NCBI RefSeq assembly: GCF_014145225.1 | Contig: NZ_JABVCQ010000010.1 | Coordinates: 43,837 to 107,836 of the forward strand | Direction of reading: 5' to 3' | From: Thiospirillum jenense | Lineage (GTDB): Bacteria > Pseudomonadota > Gammaproteobacteria > Chromatiales > Chromatiaceae | DNA: 64,000 nt | Part shown: positions 16,506 through 27,042 of the stretch, piece by piece | How positions within the stretch are numbered: position 1 is the stretch's first letter | Layout: each line of letters opens with the position of its first letter | Notes under the pieces: generated by a model | Told to the model about the DNA's origin: nothing | Seen by the model: only the letters and a program-made list of their open reading frames with translations | The model's database searches: none | Position numbers and translations under genes: made by a program

Positions 16506-17774
16506 TCATAAAAAGTTGAATAGCGACAATTTATTAACCTGCACATAAGATTTTTGCGCAGCTTCTAATGCCGTCTGCTCCAACGTAAAACGACTAATTG
16601 CTTCGCTATAATCCAAATCTTGAATGTCAGAACGGGTACTTTGCAAATCAAGCAAGCGTTCTTCATTGCTGCTAGTTTGCGTTTCTAATAATTGCAAGCG
16701 CGTACCAATCGTAGTACGAATCATGCCAAGATGCGCCAGTGTGGCATCTAAATCATCTAAACTGCGATTGGCCGCAGTCGTTAAATCAGACCGCTGATTA
16801 TCATTACTCGCACCCGCTTCAAATGCCGTCGCAATGTTGTCTAATGTTTGAAAAATGGTGACATGCTGCGCTGGACGTGACGTGACCGTATCATCCGTTT
16901 GTGGCGTCCCACTTAATATCATGCGCCGCCCTGCAAAGCTAATGGTCGCCTCTGAACTATAATCCGTCCAACCGACTGTTTCAATTCCACCCTGTGACGT
17001 ATTCATCACGCGATATTGCATGATGCGTTCATTAGTTAATGGATCAGTACCGGTCTGTTGAAATTGAATTTCAAACTCATCTGTTGCATTCGTACCGGTG
17101 AGAAATTCATTCAGATCACTCACATCAGTTAATTCGATAGCTAAATCACTTAATGGGTCAGTTGTACCGCGAGTTAATGCGGCACCAATGCGTCCGTCAT
17201 TCTCTAAAATGTTCATAAACACATCATCGCCACTATTACCAATTGCCACAGTTGTTGTCGAAGCAATGGCCAGTTTGCGCACGGCACCATCACCCGTTGC
17301 ACCAATGTATGACACCTCGCCAGCGGCATTGATTTCAAATGGTGCGGCATTGGAGCGGGTTCCGGCAAATAGATATTCGCCATTTGGCCCTTTAGTATTG
17401 GCTAAATCAAATAGTGCATCCCGAATACCGCGAATTTCATTCGCAATATATTGACGAGTTTCTTCATTTTGACTGTCATTATTGCCTTGCACGACCAATT
17501 CACGGACGCGCTGCAATTGATCGGTAGTACCGCCAATGGCCCATTCCTCCTGTTCTAACCAGGGTGTAGCGATATTATTATTCCGTTGGTGTTGTTCCGT
17601 GGTTTTAATCATCGTAGTTAATTTAGCACTTTGCGTCGCACCAGCAGGATCATCTGCGGCGGTGAGAATCCGTTTACCCGTCGCAAGCTGTAATCCAGTA
17701 TGATCGAATTGCGCTTGCTTAGTTTGCATCGTTTCTAATGTCGAACGATAGATGTGCGCACTGGAAATTCGCAT
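16506..17774 (-). CDS. flgL: FlgL, flagellar hook-filament junction protein
   Basis: Second hook-associated protein (HAP3), linking FlgK to flagellin. The N-terminus RISSAHIYRSTLETMQTKQ and the flagellin-like block GKRILTAADDPAGATQS are characteristic; the C-terminus ends in the conserved flagellin-type helix (SEAISRFTLEQTALEAAQKS). Length 422 residues is typical. It is the last gene of the flagellar cluster, 55 bases after flgK, and converges on the methyltransferase locus. Confidence 0.94.
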   Translation of the reverse strand: MRISSAHIYRSTLETMQTKQAQFDHTGLQLATGKRILTAADDPAGATQSAKLTTMIKTTEQHQRNNNIATPWLEQEEWAIGGTTDQLQRVRELVVQGNNDSQNEETRQYIANEIRGIRDALFDLANTKGPNGEYLFAGTRSNAAPFEINAAGEVSYIGATGDGAVRKLAIASTTTVAIGNSGDDVFMNILENDGRIGAALTRGTTDPLSDLAIELTDVSDLNEFLTGTNATDEFEIQFQQTGTDPLTNERIMQYRVMNTSQGGIETVGWTDYSSEATISFAGRRMILSGTPQTDDTVTSRPAQHVTIFQTLDNIATAFEAGASNDNQRSDLTTAANRSLDDLDATLAHLGMIRTTIGTRLQLLETQTSSNEERLLDLQSTRSDIQDLDYSEAISRFTLEQTALEAAQKSYVQVNKLSLFNFL

Positions 17775-17828
17775 AAATTGTCTCCCGTATTGGCGTTATT
17801 TTAATGATTAAAATCGTGTGGTTAATTG

Positions 17829-19970
17829 CTAACGCCCAATGGCAGAAAACAAGATGTCAAATACGGAATTACTGACGCTAATGACTTTTGCCGACGCTTG
17901 ATATGCTTGTTGATAACGCAATAGTGATGCGGCTTCTTCATCCAAATTCACGCCAGATTCTGATTCACGCCGCGCTTGTGCATCTTCAAATAAACTGGTC
18001 GTGGCATCGCGTGAAATCTGCGCTTGTCGAGTGCGCGTTCCAATTTCGGCGACAACAGTATTATAGCTATCTGAAAAGGTTTGGGTGCCAGTAATCAATC
18101 GCTGTTCGGCCAAATCGGCCATTGACAATAGATTGCGATTATCCCCAACGCGATTACGGCTTAATTGCAAACTGAAATAATCACCGGCTTGCGGTTCACC
18201 ATAAATATCTAATTCCCAACCATTGCCCGCTACGGTCGTTAATGCTGGTTGCGGCGCGGTAATGGCCGTCGGAGTTAATCCAATATTAAAGGTATCACCA
18301 TCTGCTGGAACGCCGCGTATTTTTAATTCCACGCCGTCCACGCGAATCGTGGTCACACCCGACGAATCACGCGGCACAATGGTCGCGCCATTGACCGAAA
18401 AACTATTGCTGGCGGCATTAAATAAAATCGTAGCGGGCGTGACACTGGTTGCATCAACAACCCGCAAACTTTCAATTGTCGCGCTACCCGATGCGGTGCC
18501 GCCGTATTCAGCATTGACCACTTGAAATTGCGTTCCATCATAAACAACCGCGGCCGGCGCTTGCGTATTCGGATCATCGGGTGTGGTGACGCGCAAATTA
18601 ACTAATGCTGCACTCCCATCATTCTCTGCATTAGTGAGTGCACCCGAAATCGGTGCGAGATGATTTGCGTCGGTCATTTGCATTGCCATTTGACCTGCCG
18701 CATTGCGTGTTGGTTGAATTAACCAGCGGTCATTTAATCCAACGCTGGTAATGCTACCCAAATCCACGCGCAGGCCATCGGCTTCTAAAACATCACCTGC
18801 GACACCAGTGGTTAATACCGTGTTGTCATTTAAACGAATTAACTGATATTCCGCAGTAGTGTCGTCAAAGCGCAGTTGATAATCACTGGCGGTTAAACTA
18901 CCAACGGCTTCGTCCATTAACGTCACAGTTGGGATGCTATCATCACCATTATTCGCATGGGGATAAACCGCCGGCGTTGGCAAGCTAAATACCGCCTGCC
19001 CTAATTCACCGCCGCTGGTTAACCCTAATTGATTTTGGCGATTGACAAAGGTGGACAAAGTGACGGCGACTAATCCGAGACCATTCTGTGCTGAATCAAC
19101 AATATTTGACCGCGCTTCTAATAACCCGCTAATTTCTCCACCGGTCATAAAACGACTAATGTTGACGGCCATTTCGCCATTGGAGGTGAGAATACCAATA
19201 TCAACATTGCGCGGATCATTGCCTAATGGACGGGCAACTAATTGATTAGACGTGATGCCTAACACTAATGATTGACCGGTGCCAATAAAGACGTTGACGG
19301 AATGATCCTCTTGTTCATTGATGCGCACATCAATTTTTTCGGCGAGGCGGGTTAATAATGCACCGCGTTGATCGAGTAAATCATTCGGTGCGGCGCTACC
19401 ACCACTTGCACCATAGGCGGCAACAATGCGTTGATTTAATCCCGCTAATGCCGCCGCCATATCACTGATTTCTTGCACCGCTACGCCAATTGAACCATTG
19501 ATTTGATCGCGCTGTTCTTCAATCGTGCTATTGAGCATATTGAAGCGCTGGACTAATGAATCAGCCTCATGGAGCGTGATATTTGCGGTCGCCTCTGAGG
19601 TCGGATCATCGGCAAAATCATTCACTGCACCAAAGAAGCGTTCTAATACTGTTGCTAAACTGGTCTCTTCATCCGCCAGCATATTATCAACCCGTTGGGC
19701 GTAATCAGCGCGCACGGTATTGCTGACTTTAGTCGCAGTGGTATTGCGCAATTCATTATCAATGAACTCACTTTGTAAGCGCCGAACGGTGGCAACATCT
19801 ACCCCTTGACCAAAATATTGATTGCCGAGGTATTGCGGGTTGCGGTTTTCTAATTCAACACGCTGGCGGCTATAGCCTTCGGTGGCGGCATTAGCGATAT
19901 TATGCCCAGTGGTATTGAGAGCGCGTTGAAATGCGATTAAACCTGATAAACCGGTGCCCGTAATGCTCAT
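17829..19970 (-). CDS. flgK: FlgK, flagellar hook-associated protein 1
   Basis: Hook-filament junction protein HAP1. The N-terminus carries the rod/hook motif GLSGLIAFQRALNTTGHNIA followed by NAATEGYSRQRVE, and the C-terminus has GVNLDEEAASLLRYQQAYQASAKVIS, both hallmarks of FlgK. The middle is variable, which makes the 713-residue protein longer than the 547 of Salmonella, as in many polar-flagellated species. It is followed by flgL and separated from flgJ by a 113-base spacer holding a small hairpin. Confidence 0.95.
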   Translation of the reverse strand: MSITGTGLSGLIAFQRALNTTGHNIANAATEGYSRQRVELENRNPQYLGNQYFGQGVDVATVRRLQSEFIDNELRNTTATKVSNTVRADYAQRVDNMLADEETSLATVLERFFGAVNDFADDPTSEATANITLHEADSLVQRFNMLNSTIEEQRDQINGSIGVAVQEISDMAAALAGLNQRIVAAYGASGGSAAPNDLLDQRGALLTRLAEKIDVRINEQEDHSVNVFIGTGQSLVLGITSNQLVARPLGNDPRNVDIGILTSNGEMAVNISRFMTGGEISGLLEARSNIVDSAQNGLGLVAVTLSTFVNRQNQLGLTSGGELGQAVFSLPTPAVYPHANNGDDSIPTVTLMDEAVGSLTASDYQLRFDDTTAEYQLIRLNDNTVLTTGVAGDVLEADGLRVDLGSITSVGLNDRWLIQPTRNAAGQMAMQMTDANHLAPISGALTNAENDGSAALVNLRVTTPDDPNTQAPAAVVYDGTQFQVVNAEYGGTASGSATIESLRVVDATSVTPATILFNAASNSFSVNGATIVPRDSSGVTTIRVDGVELKIRGVPADGDTFNIGLTPTAITAPQPALTTVAGNGWELDIYGEPQAGDYFSLQLSRNRVGDNRNLLSMADLAEQRLITGTQTFSDSYNTVVAEIGTRTRQAQISRDATTSLFEDAQARRESESGVNLDEEAASLLRYQQAYQASAKVISVSNSVFDILFSAIGR

Positions 19971-20000
19971 GATCCTATCCTCGGTCGCGTGTCAAGTAGT

Positions 20001-20026
20001 GCCACCCAGTGAAATAAGAAGGTGGC
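20001..20026. other. Hairpin in the flgJ-flgK spacer
   Basis: Inverted repeat GCCACC / GGTGGC (6 bp) with a 14-base loop, about 30 bases before flgK. It resembles the CACC/GGTG hairpins between flgE and flgF and between flgC and flgD. Possibly an mRNA processing or stabilising element; no function is shown. Confidence 0.4.
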
Positions 20027-20083
20027 GTAATTTTGTTCTGTTTTTAATTCAATAAATCATTCAGTACGAATGACAACAGTGTA

Positions 20084-21106
20084 TTATCCAGTCGGTTGTT
20101 TATTCGGTGTCATGGCAACTGGGCCGGGCGCTTGTGATGACTTGGCTAATAAACTGTGCATTTGGTCATAAATGCCTAAAATTTTAGCGGCGTAACTCGG
20201 ATCCGTGGCATAACCAGCGCGTTGTAATCCCCGCACGAATTCTTGACTGTTATTGCTAGTTAATGCGGTGCGGTAGCGCGGATTGACTTGTAAAAAATTG
20301 ACGTAATCAATAAATGAATCGGCGGGGCTGTCATACGCTCGAAAACGCGCTTGTTCACGTCGAGCGGCGCCGCCGCGAAATTCGAGCGTCCCGACCGAAA
20401 CGTAATCGCCTTCCCAGCGGCGGTCGGCTTTGATACCAAATAAGTTATAACTGCTGCGCCCGTCACCGCGCCGTGGCACATGCCGTCCCCAACCCGTTTC
20501 CAGTGCGCTCTGCGCCAGCAAAATCATCGGATCCATGCCCAATTTTTCGCCGGCGGCTTCGGCTTGCGGCAGCAACACGCGGACAAAATCCGCATTGGTG
20601 CGCGGCGGCCAATCGCCCGCTTGTATCGGCGGCGGCGGCTGACCAGTTGACACGCGGCGGGTTGCACTTGTTTGATTTGCACCACTGTTGGCATCTGGCG
20701 ACAACTCAAGCCGCCGCATCGGGCGCAGCGACGAATTCCGCTCTGGCATTTTCAACTGTCGCGCCGATGCCGCTGTCTCACTCCCGACACTGCCGCCCAA
20801 CTGCCGCATCAACGCCTGCCGAATTCCCAACCCCTCGCCCTGTTCACTCGTCACCCGCGCCATTTCCTGATCTTGCAAATCCTGATACAGCTCGGTTTGC
20901 GGCGAATCGAACATGCCGGAACTGATTGAACTCGACGCAGCGCGCATTTGTTTGAGCATTTGCCCGACCAGCAAGGCTTCAAAAGCGCGGGCGGCAGCTT
21001 CCAATCCCGCCTGATCGCCGGCGCGAGCGGTCTGGCGCAGTTGGTGCAAACCCGACGGATCGGCGGCGAGGGCGTGATTGGTGCTGGGTAATTTGGGCGG
21101 TAACAT
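20084..21106 (-). CDS. flgJ: FlgJ, rod-cap protein with muramidase domain
   Basis: Bifunctional rod scaffolding protein and peptidoglycan hydrolase. Residues about 35-115 match the rod-binding domain (ARAFEALLVGQMLKQMR and LYQDLQDQEMA), residues about 185-320 the glucosaminidase-type domain (LLAQSALETGWGRHV, SYNLFGIKA, VNPRYRTAL), with the catalytic Glu in ALETGWG. The linker is Ser/Pro/Gln-rich. Length 340 residues is normal for the two-domain form. The first half of the gene is GC-rich (CTG leucine, CGC arginine) and the last third switches to the TTA-rich style near 20450. Confidence 0.93.
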   Translation of the reverse strand: MLPPKLPSTNHALAADPSGLHQLRQTARAGDQAGLEAAARAFEALLVGQMLKQMRAASSSISSGMFDSPQTELYQDLQDQEMARVTSEQGEGLGIRQALMRQLGGSVGSETAASARQLKMPERNSSLRPMRRLELSPDANSGANQTSATRRVSTGQPPPPIQAGDWPPRTNADFVRVLLPQAEAAGEKLGMDPMILLAQSALETGWGRHVPRRGDGRSSYNLFGIKADRRWEGDYVSVGTLEFRGGAARREQARFRAYDSPADSFIDYVNFLQVNPRYRTALTSNNSQEFVRGLQRAGYATDPSYAAKILGIYDQMHSLLAKSSQAPGPVAMTPNKQPTG

Positions 21107-21142
21107 GGCGGTAAATTGCGGTGAGATGAGCGACGATAGCCG

Positions 21143-22315
21143 CTAGATCACAACCAGTTCGGCGCGCAAAGCCCCGGCTTCGCGCAGGGCTTCGAGAATG
21201 GCAATCAAATCACCGGGGGCGGCGCCGACCTTGTTGACTGCTTGCACGATTTCGTCGAGCGACGTGCCCGGATCAAACAAAAACATGCGGTTTTTGTCTT
21301 GCGCGATGGCAACATCAGATTGTGGCGTCACGGCGGTCTGCCCACCGGCGAACGCATTCGGCTGCGACACGGCGGGATTTTCCGAAATTGTCACGGTCAA
21401 ACTGCCGTGCGTCACCGCGGCTGGCAACACGCGCACATTGCCGCCAATCACAATCGTTCCCGTGCGCGCATTCACCACCACTCGCGCTGCCGGCATTCCC
21501 GGTTGCACTGGCAAGTTTTCTAATGCCGCGACAAAGGCCACGCGATCACTTGAATCTAATGGCGCCCGAATACGCACCGATCCACCATCAATAGCGCGGG
21601 CGACATCGGCACCGAAATTATTATTAATCACTTCAGTTAAACGATTAACTGTGCTGAAGTCCGGGCGATTCAGATTTAATACCAATCCATTCGTATCGGC
21701 GAATGGACTTGGCACTTCACGTTCAACGGTTGCGCCATCAGGAATCCGCCCGACACTCGGGATATTCACTGTAATACTGCTGCCGTCTTTACCCTGCGCA
21801 CCAAAGCCACCGACAATTAAATTGCCCTGCGCTAACGCATAGACTTGACCATCCGCACCCTTTAATGGCGTCATTAATAACGTGCCGCCGCGCAGACTTT
21901 TTGCATTGCCTAATGATGAAACCGTCACATCAAACCGCTGCCCAGTTTTAGCAAAGGGCGCTAAATCGGCCGTCACCATCACCGCCGCCACATTTTTTAA
22001 TTGCGGATTCACCCCCGGCGGTAAGGTCACGCCTAATTGACCTAACATGTTTTTCAAACTTTGAATGGTAAAAGGCGTTTGCGTGGTGCGATCACCTGTT
22101 TCAACTAATCCCACGACTAAACCATAACCAATTAACTGATTATCACGCACCCCGGCAAAGGTGGCTAAATCTTTAATACGTTCTTGACCCGGCGCCCCGG
22201 GCACGATGTTATTGCCCGCATTCATTGGTGGCGTGACTAACATCAGTAATAAAGTGGTGAGTGTGGCAACGCCAGCGTGAATGCGCAACGGTGTCAAACA
22301 TGGCAGCTTGTTCAT
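21143..22315 (-). CDS. flgI: FlgI, flagellar P-ring protein
   Basis: Periplasmic P-ring protein around the flagellar rod, bound to peptidoglycan. A signal peptide occupies roughly residues 1-33, ending near MNAGN. The mature start [26 protein letters not shown] is the family signature, and the C-terminus [30 protein letters not shown] is conserved. The start at 22315 is chosen because a GGAG site lies seven bases upstream on the coding strand and the following residues form a signal peptide; the longer frame to 22399 adds an unlikely leader. About 390 residues. Confidence 0.95.
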   Translation of the reverse strand: MNKLPCLTPLRIHAGVATLTTLLLMLVTPPMNAGNNIVPGAPGQERIKDLATFAGVRDNQLIGYGLVVGLVETGDRTTQTPFTIQSLKNMLGQLGVTLPPGVNPQLKNVAAVMVTADLAPFAKTGQRFDVTVSSLGNAKSLRGGTLLMTPLKGADGQVYALAQGNLIVGGFGAQGKDGSSITVNIPSVGRIPDGATVEREVPSPFADTNGLVLNLNRPDFSTVNRLTEVINNNFGADVARAIDGGSVRIRAPLDSSDRVAFVAALENLPVQPGMPAARVVVNARTGTIVIGGNVRVLPAAVTHGSLTVTISENPAVSQPNAFAGGQTAVTPQSDVAIAQDKNRMFLFDPGTSLDEIVQAVNKVGAAPGDLIAILEALREAGALRAELVVI

Positions 22316-22432
22316 GGGAAAACTCCAAACAGAAAACCGACTATTGAATGCGCTGGCTAATTGCAACCACCACCGCAACCGGGGGTTCTTAATCCACATT
22401 GTTCATTGATAACCAATTCTGTGATAACCGAT

Positions 22433-23128
22433 TTACAGTGGCATTAAAGGACTGGCAAAAAAGCGCGTCAACCAACCCATCGTATTACTCTCAGCAATGG
22501 TGCCAGTACCACCATAACTGACTTGTGCATTGGCAATTTGCGTCGAGCGCACACTATTATCTGCGCCAATATCAACTTGCCGCACAATCCCGCGCAAGCG
22601 CACAAACTCTTTACCCTGATTAATCCCTAACCATTTCTCACCCTGCACCATTAAATTGCCGTTGGATAATACTTCGGCAACGGTCACGGTGATTTGTCCA
22701 TCTAATTGATTGCTTTGGGTTGAATCACCAGCGCCATCAAACGCATTCTGTGATTCGGCCGTCGCACCTAATAATGAAGTGCCGCTGGTACTCACCGGCC
22801 GGCCAAAGATGTCAATCCGCGAAACATCCATATTTAAGCTGCTATCCTTTGCCACTGAGGTCGCCGCTGATTTGCGCGCATCGGTGCGTTCTACTAATAA
22901 CACGGTTAATAGATCGCCCACCCGCCGCGCTTTATAATCTTCAAATAACGCCGTACTTTGCGCCGGTTGAAAAATCGCGCCATTATTAAATGCTTGTGGC
23001 ACTGGTGGCTGGGGTGGCACGGGTAAATGTTCAGCAGAATCACCAGGTTTAGTTAGCAGTGTTTGGCAACCCGCGAGTAACGTAGTTGTCAACAGCATTA
23101 AAGCAAAGCGGGATGCGTTCATTAGCAT
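22433..23128 (-). CDS. flgH: FlgH, flagellar L-ring lipoprotein
   Basis: Outer-membrane L-ring subunit. The N-terminal signal peptide ends in a lipobox LLAGC (Cys about residue 20), so the protein is a lipoprotein. The conserved blocks YKARRVGDLLTVLL, NGNLMVQGEKWLGINQGKEFVRLRGIVR and the ending GWLTRFFASPLMPL identify FlgH. Length 231 residues is usual. Two ATG codons six bases apart (23128 and 23122) are equally possible starts. It sits between flgG and flgI as in most species. Confidence 0.94.
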   Translation of the reverse strand: MLMNASRFALMLLTTTLLAGCQTLLTKPGDSAEHLPVPPQPPVPQAFNNGAIFQPAQSTALFEDYKARRVGDLLTVLLVERTDARKSAATSVAKDSSLNMDVSRIDIFGRPVSTSGTSLLGATAESQNAFDGAGDSTQSNQLDGQITVTVAEVLSNGNLMVQGEKWLGINQGKEFVRLRGIVRQVDIGADNSVRSTQIANAQVSYGGTGTIAESNTMGWLTRFFASPLMPL

Positions 23129-23191
23129 TACTCACGATTTGGTTGGAAAAATCATTGATAAACAGGTCGTTAACCAAGTCACTTATTACAC

Positions 23192-23983
23192 TTAACGTGC
23201 TAAGTTATTATTCGCAAATTGCAACATTTGATCGGCAGCGGCCAGCACTTTTGAATTGGCTTCATACGACCGCTGTGTTTCAATCATATTCACCAACTCT
23301 TCAGCAATATTGACGTTACTGGTTTCCAACATGCCTTGCATGACCGTACCAGTTCCATTAATACCAGGCGTTGATTCTTGCGCGGCACCCGAGGCAGCGG
23401 TTTCTAAAAACAGATTCTCGCCCATTGGTTGCAAGCCGGCGGGGTTAATAAAATCGGCTAATTGAATATTGCCCAATTCCTGCGGTGCGGCTTGATTCGG
23501 TAATTGCGCAGTCACCGTGCCATCTTTACCAATTGCAATAGACAAGGTGCCTTCGGGAATCGTTAAACCTGGTTGTAATGGATAGCCATTCGACATCACC
23601 ACTTCACCATCAGAATTGATTTGAAAACTGCCGTCGCGGGTATAGCCAATATCGCCACTCGGTAATAAGATTTGGAAAAAACCGCGCCCTTCAATCGCAA
23701 CATCTAAAGAGTTTTCGGTTTGAACTAAATTGCCCTGACCAAAGAGTTTTTCGGTTGAAACAGTGCGTACACCAACGCCGAGCATCAATCCCGATGGTAA
23801 TTGCGCATCTTGTGTCGCTTGCGCACCGGGTTGACGTACTGTTTGATAAATTAAATCTTCAAAAACCGCCCGCCCTTTTTTATAGCCAGTCGTATTGACA
23901 TTGGCGAGGTTATTTGACACCACGGCCATGCGGGTTTGTTGCGCATCTAAGCCAGTTTTTGCAATCCACAGCGCCTGATTCAT
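23192..23983 (-). CDS. flgG: FlgG, distal rod protein
   Basis: Distal rod subunit of the flagellar axle. The N-terminus [43 protein letters not shown] signature and the [20 protein letters not shown] block define FlgG; the C-terminus has the coiled helix [22 protein letters not shown] (conserved in rod and hook proteins). Length 263 residues is nearly invariant in the family. It is followed by flgH 63 bases on, and preceded by flgF. Confidence 0.95.
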   Translation of the reverse strand: MNQALWIAKTGLDAQQTRMAVVSNNLANVNTTGYKKGRAVFEDLIYQTVRQPGAQATQDAQLPSGLMLGVGVRTVSTEKLFGQGNLVQTENSLDVAIEGRGFFQILLPSGDIGYTRDGSFQINSDGEVVMSNGYPLQPGLTIPEGTLSIAIGKDGTVTAQLPNQAAPQELGNIQLADFINPAGLQPMGENLFLETAASGAAQESTPGINGTGTVMQGMLETSNVNIAEELVNMIETQRSYEANSKVLAAADQMLQFANNNLAR

Positions 23984-24042
23984 CTGTTCCTCCGGCGGTT
24001 TCTATTCATTTTCTATTCAGATTTATTCAGGTGATAGCCGGA

Positions 24043-24783
24043 TTAGCTGATGCCCAGCAAACGGTTATCGGTTTTCGCTAAATTGTCAGCAGCACTCATC
24101 ATTTTGACTTGCGTTTCATAATGACGAGATAATTCAATCATGCGCGTTAAGGCTTCAACGGTATTCACATTACTGGTTTCTAACATGCCGGTGACAATAC
24201 GCACATTGGCATCTGCGGCCACAGCGGCGCCATCACGAGTGCGAAATAAACCATCTTCACCGCGTTCTAAATTGGCGGTCGGTGGATTGACTAACCGCAG
24301 CCGATCTAGCGTGGCAAGTGCATTCGGTGCCGCACCCAATGGGCGAATAGAAATCGTGCCATCCCGTCCAATCACAATCTTTTCCGCCGGCGGAATTGTA
24401 ATTGGACCGCCATCACCTAATACCGCTTGTCCATCAGTCGTTCTTAATGCACCGTTGGGGTCAATTTGTAATTCACCAGCGCGGGTATAAACTTCCCCGC
24501 CATTTAATGCTTGTATTGCAAAAAAACCGTCGCCTTGAATAGCAACATCTAAATCACGTCCTGTTGCCTGCAATGTCCCTTTTGCAAAGTTAATTGGCTC
24601 ATCACCGTTTTGTACAAAATCGCGGGTGGGATAAACTGGGCCACGCAATTCCCGCGTATAAGCAAAGGTTAATACCTGACGGAATCCCGTCGTATTGGCA
24701 TTGGCTAAATTATGATTATTAACAGCTTGGGCATAGAGGCTTTCTCTCGCACCTGACATTGCAATATAAAGCGCACGATCCAT
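24043..24783 (-). CDS. flgF: FlgF, proximal rod protein
   Basis: Proximal rod subunit. The N-terminal MDRALYIAMSGARESLYAQ and HNLANANTTGFRQVL stretches and the central GDGFFAIQ distinguish FlgF from FlgG. The C-terminal helix ETSNVNTVEALTRMIELSRHYE is the shared flagellar axial motif. Length 246 residues is normal. It follows flgE after a 111-base spacer with a hairpin. Confidence 0.95.
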   Translation of the reverse strand: MDRALYIAMSGARESLYAQAVNNHNLANANTTGFRQVLTFAYTRELRGPVYPTRDFVQNGDEPINFAKGTLQATGRDLDVAIQGDGFFAIQALNGGEVYTRAGELQIDPNGALRTTDGQAVLGDGGPITIPPAEKIVIGRDGTISIRPLGAAPNALATLDRLRLVNPPTANLERGEDGLFRTRDGAAVAADANVRIVTGMLETSNVNTVEALTRMIELSRHYETQVKMMSAADNLAKTDNRLLGIS

Positions 24784-24843
24784 GACGGCTGTCCTGTGAA
24801 AAAACGAATATTAAAACTAACAATAAATAAGCAATTTAGCTGC

Positions 24844-24880
24844 CACCACCACCGCATTATGCAATCAATACGGTGGGGTG
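24844..24880. other. Hairpin in the flgE-flgF spacer
   Basis: Stem CACC(A)CCACCG / CGGTGGGGTG of ten pairs with one bulged A and a 16-base loop. It occupies the 111-base space between the flgE stop and the flgF start. No T run follows on the coding strand. A role in separating hook and rod protein expression is only a guess. Confidence 0.45.
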
Positions 24881-24894
24881 ACTGTGCCAGTTAA

Positions 24895-26229
24895 CTATCT
24901 GAGGTTAATAATGGTTTGAGCAATGGTGTCGGCGGTGGAAATGGTTTTCGCATTCGCTTGGAAGTTGCGTTGCGCGGTAATTAAATTGACCAATTGCGTT
25001 GATAAATCAACATTGGAACTTTCTAATGCACTTGATTCAATGACGCCTAAACCGCCGGTCATTGCCGCACCATACGCAGGATCACCTGATGAATAGGTTT
25101 CCGCCCAGCAATTGTCGCCAAGTTCTTGTAATCCTTGTGGATTTCTGAATTGCGCTAATGCAACCTGACCGAGTACCAGCATTTGACTATTGCTAAAGCG
25201 CGCCGTGACAACACCGCTTTGGTCAACATTGACGCCAGTTAAATAACCCGAGGTGTAACCGTCTTGATTCATTTGACCAACGGCATAAGAAGTACCAACT
25301 TGGGTTGAACTGGTGAAATCAAGAAACGCATTGAACTGTGCCGCGCCGTTATCGGTGAAAACAGCGCCGGGGTAATTAACTGGAATACCTTGATAAGCCG
25401 CATCCGTAATTAGTGTGCCATCGACTGATTCAAGATTGCCATTGACATCAAAGGTTAATACCGCTGGTCCACCAGTTCCGGTTGCATCTGTGACCGGACT
25501 TAAACCAGTTGCTGGATCAAGTTGACTCATTCCAACATACACATTCCAATTTAATGGCGCGGCGGGGTCTTTCACAAAATACATGGTGGCGGGGCGCGCA
25601 ATTCCCTGTGAATCATATAAATTGACTGAAGTAGAAAAGTTGTATGAATCAGGGTCCGGTTGGGTTTGTACTGCCGGATCAGCATAAGCAAACCCTTCCC
25701 ATGCGACCGTTGGTGCTTCGGCAATTGATTGCAAATTAACAATGGCTTCAATTTCAGTCGTGGCATTTGCAGGTGAAGTGCTTTCTGCAACCCGAACATC
25801 ATCTAATAAACTGTCAAAGGTCGTTTCGGGATTGGTGCGATCCGCCGGTTGAAAACCTTGAATACGTTGACCACTAGAATTGACCATATAGCCGTCTAAA
25901 TCTAATTGAAATTCCCCGGCGCGGGTATAGGCAATCGTATCATCGGGATTATTCACAATGAAAAACCCATTGCCGCTGACGGCTAAATCCAAACTATTCT
26001 GGGTCATTTCAATTGACCCTTGATTGAATTGCTGCGCACTGGTCAACAAGCGCACGCCACTACCAATCGCGGTTTGCGGATTGGCATTGTATGATTGCGC
26101 AAATAAATCACCGAATTCGGCCCGCGATTCTTTAAAGCCTGTGGTGCCAACATTGGCGATGTTATTGCCAGTGATGCGCAAATCTGCGGCGGCGGCATTT
26201 AATCCACTCAATCCGATATTTAAAGGCAT
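24895..26229 (-). CDS. flgE: FlgE, flagellar hook protein
   Basis: Main subunit of the hook. The N-terminal GLSGLNAAAADLRITGNNIAN-type motif (start PLNIGLSGLNAAAADLRI), GTTGFKESRAEFGDLFAQS and the C-terminal SSNVDLSTQLVNLITAQRNFQANAK are diagnostic. Residues about 160-330 form the variable hook domains. Length 444 residues is in the usual range. It comes 51 bases after flgD, which encodes the hook cap. Confidence 0.95.
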   Translation of the reverse strand: MPLNIGLSGLNAAAADLRITGNNIANVGTTGFKESRAEFGDLFAQSYNANPQTAIGSGVRLLTSAQQFNQGSIEMTQNSLDLAVSGNGFFIVNNPDDTIAYTRAGEFQLDLDGYMVNSSGQRIQGFQPADRTNPETTFDSLLDDVRVAESTSPANATTEIEAIVNLQSIAEAPTVAWEGFAYADPAVQTQPDPDSYNFSTSVNLYDSQGIARPATMYFVKDPAAPLNWNVYVGMSQLDPATGLSPVTDATGTGGPAVLTFDVNGNLESVDGTLITDAAYQGIPVNYPGAVFTDNGAAQFNAFLDFTSSTQVGTSYAVGQMNQDGYTSGYLTGVNVDQSGVVTARFSNSQMLVLGQVALAQFRNPQGLQELGDNCWAETYSSGDPAYGAAMTGGLGVIESSALESSNVDLSTQLVNLITAQRNFQANAKTISTADTIAQTIINLR

Positions 26230-26280
26230 TGTCTTTTCTCCTGTTGCGTGGTCGCTGCATGAACAGCGAATAAAAGTGAA

Positions 26281-26952
26281 TTAACTGACGCGCCGCACAT
26301 CAGCTAGATTAATGACGCCGGCGCCGGCAATACTTAATTGTAAATTGCCATCCGTACTCACTGCGACGCTATCCACCCGCGCATTCAGACATAATTTAAT
26401 TGGCGCGGTGCTGCCACTATCTTGTGCGGTAACGGTGAATTGATAATCACCCGGCGGGGCGGGGGTATTATCACTGCGCAATCCATCCCAGCTAAAATCA
26501 TTCAACCCGGCGGGTAAATTGCCCAATTCAATTCGATCAATCAATTGCCCAGTGCTATCGGTGACATCAACGTTGACACCGGTGGCCGTGGCGGGTAATT
26601 CGACCGCCCCACTAATGGTTTGACCTTCGACCAGCGGTTGACTATCCATTGGCACCAAGACTTGACTGCCGACTAAACTCGCCGCTTGCAATGTTTGATT
26701 TTGGCTCAAGGTTTGCGCGAGTGAATCAAATGATTTACTTAAACTTTCAATCCCAGTTAAACTTGAAAACTGCGCCATTTGGGCAATAAAATCGGTGTTT
26801 TCCATTGGTGCGAACGGGTCTTGATTAGACAATTGCACTGTCATTAATTTCAAAAAATCCGATTGCCCCAAGTTTTGACTATTATTGACTTGATTCACTT
26901 CTGGGCGATATAAACCCAATCCTTCTAATGTACTGGCAGAGAATTGTGACAT
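26281..26952 (-). CDS. flgD: FlgD, hook-cap assembly protein
   Basis: Scaffold that caps the growing hook. The N-terminal region LGQSDFLKLMTVQLSNQDPFAPMENTDFIAQMAQFSS-like block (seen as SDFLKLMTVQLSNQDPF) is the FlgD signature; the C-terminal half has the FlgD Ig-like/Tudor module with DFSWDGLRSDNTPAPPGDYQ. Length 223 residues is typical. It lies between flgC and flgE, with a strong hairpin in the 160-base spacer before it. Confidence 0.94.
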   Translation of the reverse strand: MSQFSASTLEGLGLYRPEVNQVNNSQNLGQSDFLKLMTVQLSNQDPFAPMENTDFIAQMAQFSSLTGIESLSKSFDSLAQTLSQNQTLQAASLVGSQVLVPMDSQPLVEGQTISGAVELPATATGVNVDVTDSTGQLIDRIELGNLPAGLNDFSWDGLRSDNTPAPPGDYQFTVTAQDSGSTAPIKLCLNARVDSVAVSTDGNLQLSIAGAGVINLADVRRVS

Positions 26953-27042
26953 GGTGATAAATCCTCAAAATGCGGTTTATTAAGTTAGCGGAGACAGGCG
27001 GTTTGTTTTAATAACTTGACAAGCGGTGGGGGAGTATTTCAT